Assembly: GCF_027497175.1 (NCBI RefSeq)
Contig: NZ_CP114901.1
Coordinates: forward strand, 2,790,001-2,854,000
DNA from: Verrucosispora sp. WMMD573
Lineage (GTDB): Bacteria; Actinomycetota; Actinomycetes; Mycobacteriales; Micromonosporaceae
Direction: 5' to 3'
Length of the DNA stretch: 64,000 bases
The notes under the pieces were generated by a model. It was not told the DNA's origin. It was given only the letters and a program-made list of their open reading frames with translations, and searched no databases. A program made the position numbers and the translations under genes. Position 1 is the first letter of the stretch, and each line of letters opens with the position of its first letter. This document shows, one piece after another, positions 60,185 to 64,000 of this stretch.

Positions 60185-63100
60185 GTGCATCTCAAGAGCC
60201 TGACGGTGAAGGGCTTCAAGTCTTTCGCCTCCGCGACGACGCTCAAGCTGGAGCCGGGGATCACCTGCGTGGTGGGCCCGAACGGCTCGGGCAAGTCCAA
60301 CGTCGTCGACGCCATCGCCTGGGTGCTCGGCGAGCAGGGCGCCAAGGCGCTGCGTGGCGGGAAGATGGAGGACGTCATCTTCGCCGGCACCGCCGGGCGA
60401 GCCCCGCTGGGCCGAGCCGAGGTGACCCTCACCATCGACAACACCGACGGCGCGCTGCCGATCGAGTACACCGAGGTCTCGATCACCCGCCGGATGTTCC
60501 GCTCCGGCGAGAGCGAATACGAGATCAACGGCGATTCGTGCCGACTGCTCGACATTCAGGAGCTGCTGTCGGACTCCGGCATCGGCCGGGAGATGCACAT
60601 CATCGTCGGGCAGGGCCGGCTCGACGGGATGCTGCACGCCAAGCCGGAAGACCGGCGGGCGTTCATCGAGGAGGCGGCCGGCGTCCTCAAGCACCGCAAG
60701 CGCAAGGAAAAGGCGCTGCGCAAGCTCGACGCGATGCAGACCAACCTCAACCGGCTCACCGACCTCACCGCCGAGCTGCGCCGACAGCTCAAACCCCTCG
60801 GCCGGCAGGCCGAGGTGGCCCGTCGGGCCGCCGTCATCCAGGCCAACCTGCGCGACGCCCGGCTGCGGCTGCTCGCCGACGACCTCGCCACTCTGCGGAC
60901 CACGCTGGACAAGGAGATCGCGGACGAGACCGCGCTTCGGCAGCGGCGTGAGCAGGTCGAGGCCGAGCACGCCGAGGTGCAGTCCCGCCTCGGCGAGTTG
61001 GAGGAGGCGTTGGCCTCCGACGCCCCACTGCTGGCCGCCGCCCAGGACACCTGGTACAAGCTTTCTGCGTTGCAGGAGCGGTTCCGCTCCATCGAGCAGC
61101 TCGCCGTCGAACGGCTGCGGCACCTGACCGCCACGCCGGACGACGAGCGCCCGGGTCGTGACCCGGAGCAGCTGGAGGCCGAGGCCGAACGGGTCCGCGA
61201 GCAGGAGGAGGAGCTGCGCGCGGCACTCACCGACGACCAGGTCCGGCTCGCCGAGGCGGTCGAGCACCGCCAGGAGCTGGAGCGGCAGCTTGCCGCCGCC
61301 GAGCGGGAACTGGTCGCCGCCGCGAAGGCCATCGCGGACCGGCGGGAGGGCCTGGCCCGGTTGACCGGGCAGGTGAACTCTGCCCGGGCGCGGACCACAA
61401 GCGCCGGTGAGGAGATCGAGCGGCTCGCCGCCGCGCACACCGACGCGATGGCGCGTGCCGAGCGGGCCCAGGCCGAGCTGGACGCGGTCGCCGAGCAGTC
61501 CACCGAGGCGGACCGCGACAACGCCGACCTGGACGCCCGGCACGCCGAGGCCGTCGCCGCCCAGGAACAGGCTCAGGCCACGGTCCGGTCCCTGTCGGAC
61601 GCGGAACGGGCGGCGGAGAAGGACGCCGCGACCTGGAAGGCCCGGGAGGAGGCGCTCGCCCTGGGCCTGCGCCGCAAGGACGGCGCCGGGGCCCTGTTGG
61701 CCCGCGCCGATGAGGTGCCCGGCCTGTTGGGCGGCCTCGCCGGCCTGCTCACGGTGGCGCCGGGCCACGAAGCGGCGCTCGCCGCGGCGCTCGGCGGGCT
61801 GGCCGACGCGGTCGCGGTGACCGGCGTGGACGAGGCCGTCGAGGCGATGCGGCTGCTGAAGATCTCCGACGCCGGGCGGGCCGGCCTGCTCGTCGGCAGT
61901 CCCGCCGGGCCGGGCATGTCCGGCCCGGCCGACGCGTTGCGTCCGAAACTGCCCGACGGCGCGCACTGGGCACCCGACCTGGTCGAATGCGACGCCCAGA
62001 TCCGGCCTGCGGTGTACCGGGCGCTGCGGGACGTGGTGCTGGTGGCGGACCTGTCCGCCGCCACCGAGGTGGTAAGCGCGAATCCTGAACTGCGGGCGGT
62101 CACCCGCGAGGGCGACGTGGTGGGCGCGTACGCGGCGGCCGGCGGGTCGGCGAAGGCACCGAGTTACATCGAGGTGCAGGCGGCTGTCGAGGAGGCCCGG
62201 GCCAATCGGCTGGCTGCCGAGCGGACCAGCGCCGAACTGCGGGATCAGCTGGTCGAGGCGCGTGCCGAGGTGGCCACGGCCAAGGAGGCGGTGCAGCACG
62301 CCGCGGCGGCCAAGCGGGAGGCGGAGAGCCACCGCAACGCCGCGGCACGGCGGCTCGCCGAGCTGGGTGCCGCCGCCCGATCGGCGAAGGCGGAGACCGA
62401 CCGCCTCGGTGAGTCCCGATCGCGCGCCGAGGCGGCCCGGGAACGGGACCTGACCAGCCTGGCCGAACTGGAGGAGCGACTGCGGTTGGCCGAGGCCACC
62501 CCGCTCGACGCGGAACCCTCCACTGAGGAACGTGACCAGTTCGCCGCCATGGTGCCGCAGGCCCGACAGAACGAGATGGAGGTCCGGCTCGCGGTGCGTA
62601 CCGCCGAGGAGCGGGTCGCCTCGATCGCCGGACGGGCCGACTCGCTGCGCCGGCAGGCCGGTGCCGAGCGGGCGGCCCGGGAACGGGCGGCGGCCCGGCG
62701 CGCGGCGCGCACCCGGGGCGCCGCCATCGCCCGCGCGGTGGCCGGTGGCGCGCGGACGGCGTTGACCCAGCTGACCAGCAGCATCGCGCGGGCCGAGGAG
62801 CACCGCGACGCGGTGGCGCGGGAACGGGCCACCCGCGAGGCGGAGCTACAGGAGGTGCGGGCCGCCGCGAAGAGGTTCGGTGCGGAGCTGGAGCGGCTCA
62901 CCAGCCAGGTGCACCGGGACGAGGTCGCCCGGGCCGAGCAGCGGTTGCGCATCGAGCAGTTGGAGGCCAAGGCCGCCGAGGACTTCGGCCTGACGGTCGA
63001 GGCCCTGGTCGCCGAGTACGGCCCGAGTCAGCTGGTGCCGCCCACCGAGGCCGAGGTGGCCGCCGCCGAGCGGGACGACCTGCCGGTGCCCGAGCCGGTC

Positions 63101-63799
63101 CGCTACGAACGCCCGGTGCAGGAGAAGCGGGCCGCCAAGGCCGAACGGGAACTGGCCCTGCTGGGCAAGGTCAACCCGCTCGCCCTGGAGGAGTTCGCGG
63201 CGCTGGAGGAGCGGTACAAGTTCCTCTCCGAGCAGTTGGAGGACCTCAAGGCGACCCGCCGGGACCTGCTCACCGTGGTCAAGGACGTCGACGAGCGGAT
63301 TCTGGAGGTCTTCGCCAGCGCCTTCGCCGACACCGCCCGGGAGTTCGAGCAGGTCTTCACCGTGCTGTTCCCCGGTGGCGAGGGCCGGCTGATCCTCACC
63401 GACCCGGACGACCTGCTGACCACCGGCGTCGAGGTCGAGGCCCGCCCGCCGGGCAAGAAGATCAAACGGCTGTCGTTGCTCTCCGGCGGCGAGCGGTCGC
63501 TGACCGCCGTGGCGATGCTGGTGGCGATCTTCCGCGCCCGGCCGAGCCCGTTCTACATCATGGATGAGGTGGAGGCGGCCCTCGACGACGTGAACCTGGG
63601 CCGGCTGATCACCCTGCTGGCTCAGCTGCGGGAGAAGAGCCAGCTGATCGTCATCACGCACCAGAAGCGGACGATGGAGATCGCTGACGCGCTCTACGGT
63701 GTGACCATGCGCGGCGGAGTGACCCAGGTGATCAGTCAACGGCTCAACCGGGCCGACGGGGATGACGAGCGGCAGGGCCGCGGCGAGGAGAACGGGTAG
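60185..63799 (+). CDS. smc: chromosome segregation protein SMC
   Basis: 1204 residues from GTG 60185. ATP-driven ring protein that compacts and resolves chromosomes with ScpA/ScpB. N-terminal head: VHLKSLTVKGFKSFASATTLKLEPGITCVVGPNGSGKSNVVDAIAWVLGEQGAKALRGGKMEDVIFAG (Walker A GPNGSGKSN). Two long coiled coils flank a hinge about residues 500-660. C-terminal head: KRLSLLSGGERSLTAVAMLVAIFRARPSPFYIMDEVEAALDDVNLGRLITLLAQL (signature LSGGERSL, Walker B with Asp-Glu). Start chosen at the conserved VHLKSLTVKGFKSF. Confidence 0.97.
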   Translation: MHLKSLTVKGFKSFASATTLKLEPGITCVVGPNGSGKSNVVDAIAWVLGEQGAKALRGGKMEDVIFAGTAGRAPLGRAEVTLTIDNTDGALPIEYTEVSITRRMFRSGESEYEINGDSCRLLDIQELLSDSGIGREMHIIVGQGRLDGMLHAKPEDRRAFIEEAAGVLKHRKRKEKALRKLDAMQTNLNRLTDLTAELRRQLKPLGRQAEVARRAAVIQANLRDARLRLLADDLATLRTTLDKEIADETALRQRREQVEAEHAEVQSRLGELEEALASDAPLLAAAQDTWYKLSALQERFRSIEQLAVERLRHLTATPDDERPGRDPEQLEAEAERVREQEEELRAALTDDQVRLAEAVEHRQELERQLAAAERELVAAAKAIADRREGLARLTGQVNSARARTTSAGEEIERLAAAHTDAMARAERAQAELDAVAEQSTEADRDNADLDARHAEAVAAQEQAQATVRSLSDAERAAEKDAATWKAREEALALGLRRKDGAGALLARADEVPGLLGGLAGLLTVAPGHEAALAAALGGLADAVAVTGVDEAVEAMRLLKISDAGRAGLLVGSPAGPGMSGPADALRPKLPDGAHWAPDLVECDAQIRPAVYRALRDVVLVADLSAATEVVSANPELRAVTREGDVVGAYAAAGGSAKAPSYIEVQAAVEEARANRLAAERTSAELRDQLVEARAEVATAKEAVQHAAAAKREAESHRNAAARRLAELGAAARSAKAETDRLGESRSRAEAARERDLTSLAELEERLRLAEATPLDAEPSTEERDQFAAMVPQARQNEMEVRLAVRTAEERVASIAGRADSLRRQAGAERAARERAAARRAARTRGAAIARAVAGGARTALTQLTSSIARAEEHRDAVARERATREAELQEVRAAAKRFGAELERLTSQVHRDEVARAEQRLRIEQLEAKAAEDFGLTVEALVAEYGPSQLVPPTEAEVAAAERDDLPVPEPVRYERPVQEKRAAKAERELALLGKVNPLALEEFAALEERYKFLSEQLEDLKATRRDLLTVVKDVDERILEVFASAFADTAREFEQVFTVLFPGGEGRLILTDPDDLLTTGVEVEARPPGKKIKRLSLLSGGERSLTAVAMLVAIFRARPSPFYIMDEVEAALDDVNLGRLITLLAQLREKSQLIVITHQKRTMEIADALYGVTMRGGVTQVISQRLNRADGDDERQGRGEENG

Positions 63800-64000
63800 T
63801 GGCTCGGGAACGCGCGACGGCGCTCCTGGTGGACTTCGACGGTGTGCTTCGGCGCTGGGACCCGGCGGTCGCCGCCGCCGTCGAGCGGGAGTACGGCCTT
63901 TCCGCCGGTGTGCTCGGCGAGATCGCCATGCAGTGGGGGCGGTTGCAACCGGTGCTGACCGGCCAGGTCAGCCACGCCGACTGGATGACAAGCGTGGCCG
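63799..64000 (+). CDS. HAD-family hydrolase, N-terminal part (continues past window)
   Basis: Starts GTG 63799, overlapping the smc TAG by one base; reading continues to the window end (67 codons). ALLVDFDGVLRRWDPAVAAAVEREYG holds the HAD motif I (DFDGV), with the nucleophile Asp. The following FSAGVLGEIAMQWGRLQPVL region is the cap. Substrate unknown. The rest of the protein is outside. Confidence 0.75.
   Translation, partial: MARERATALLVDFDGVLRRWDPAVAAAVEREYGLSAGVLGEIAMQWGRLQPVLTGQVSHADWMTSVA

Noticed and set aside
60113..62803. 896-codon reverse-strand ORF opposite smc
   Set aside because: Despite its length it is low-complexity Gly/Leu/Arg and antisense to the well-supported SMC gene. 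Long antisense ORFs are expected in DNA with about 70% GC.

Overview
This is a high-GC actinobacterial chromosome segment, most likely from the Micromonosporaceae (Micromonospora or a close relative). The evidence is frequent GTG starts, strong G+C third-position bias, actinobacterial families (DUF397 with XRE/DUF5753, DUF3515, SepIVA-like, an NdgR-type IclR regulator, HupB with a lysine-rich tail), and a gene order shared with mycobacteria and streptomycetes: leuCD-hupB-mutT1-ppk-fbiD-gpsA-ddl-DUF3515-thiL-rpmB-DAK2-recG-rsmD-coaD-sepIVA-DUF177-rpmF-plsX-rnc-mutM-smc. Nearly all of it is core chromosome. I see no insertion sequence, prophage or CRISPR array.

Layout. 1-11,200 is a branched-chain amino acid and serine block: end of ilvB, then ilvN, ilvC, serA, leuB, ilvE and cimA. 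A few unrelated genes lie between them (ApbE-like protein, tyrosine phosphatase-like protein, PRC-barrel protein). A likely attenuator, with a 10-codon leader peptide containing tandem Ile codons and a terminator, precedes cimA. 11,200-22,000 is a more variable zone with a membrane EEP hydrolase, a small secreted protein, a MoxR/DUF58/VWA/serine-protease cluster, ribosome-rescue factor ArfB, a secreted CE3 esterase with a cellulose-binding module, and two conserved but poorly understood proteins. 22,000-26,300 carries an FAH-family hydrolase, tRNA-Gln and tRNA-Glu, and the ndgR / leuCD divergent pair.

26,300-38,700 holds hupB, another membrane EEP protein, the ppk -> CYTH-CHAD -> Nudix/phosphatase polyphosphate operon (reverse strand, with a PHO-box-like repeat in front of ppk), the F420 gene cofC/fbiD, plsC, gpsA, a Cys/Met-metabolism PLP enzyme and a PrmC-like methyltransferase. 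38,700-41,500 breaks the conserved order with an ROK protein, an XRE/DUF397 pair and two tiny divergent ORFs. 41,500-64,000 returns to the conserved core: ddl, DUF3515, a stand-alone Lrp-type sensor domain, thiL, GNAT, rpmB, DAK2 protein, recG, an LPXTG surface protein, rsmD, coaD, sepIVA-like, DUF177, rpmF, plsX, rnc, mutM, a GH114-like lipoprotein, a CAP-domain protein, a small coiled-coil protein, smc, and the start of a HAD hydrolase.

Taken together the genes cover isoleucine/valine/leucine synthesis (IlvBNC, CimA, LeuBCD, IlvE, with NdgR as likely regulator), polyphosphate handling, phospholipid entry (PlsX, PlsC, GpsA), peptidoglycan (Ddl) and genome maintenance (RecG, MutM, SMC, HupB). 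The most interesting non-coding signals are the cimA attenuator, the PHO-box-like repeats at ppk, two copies of a roughly 74-bp inverted-repeat element lying 3' of coaD and mutM, and several perfect palindromes near biosynthetic genes.
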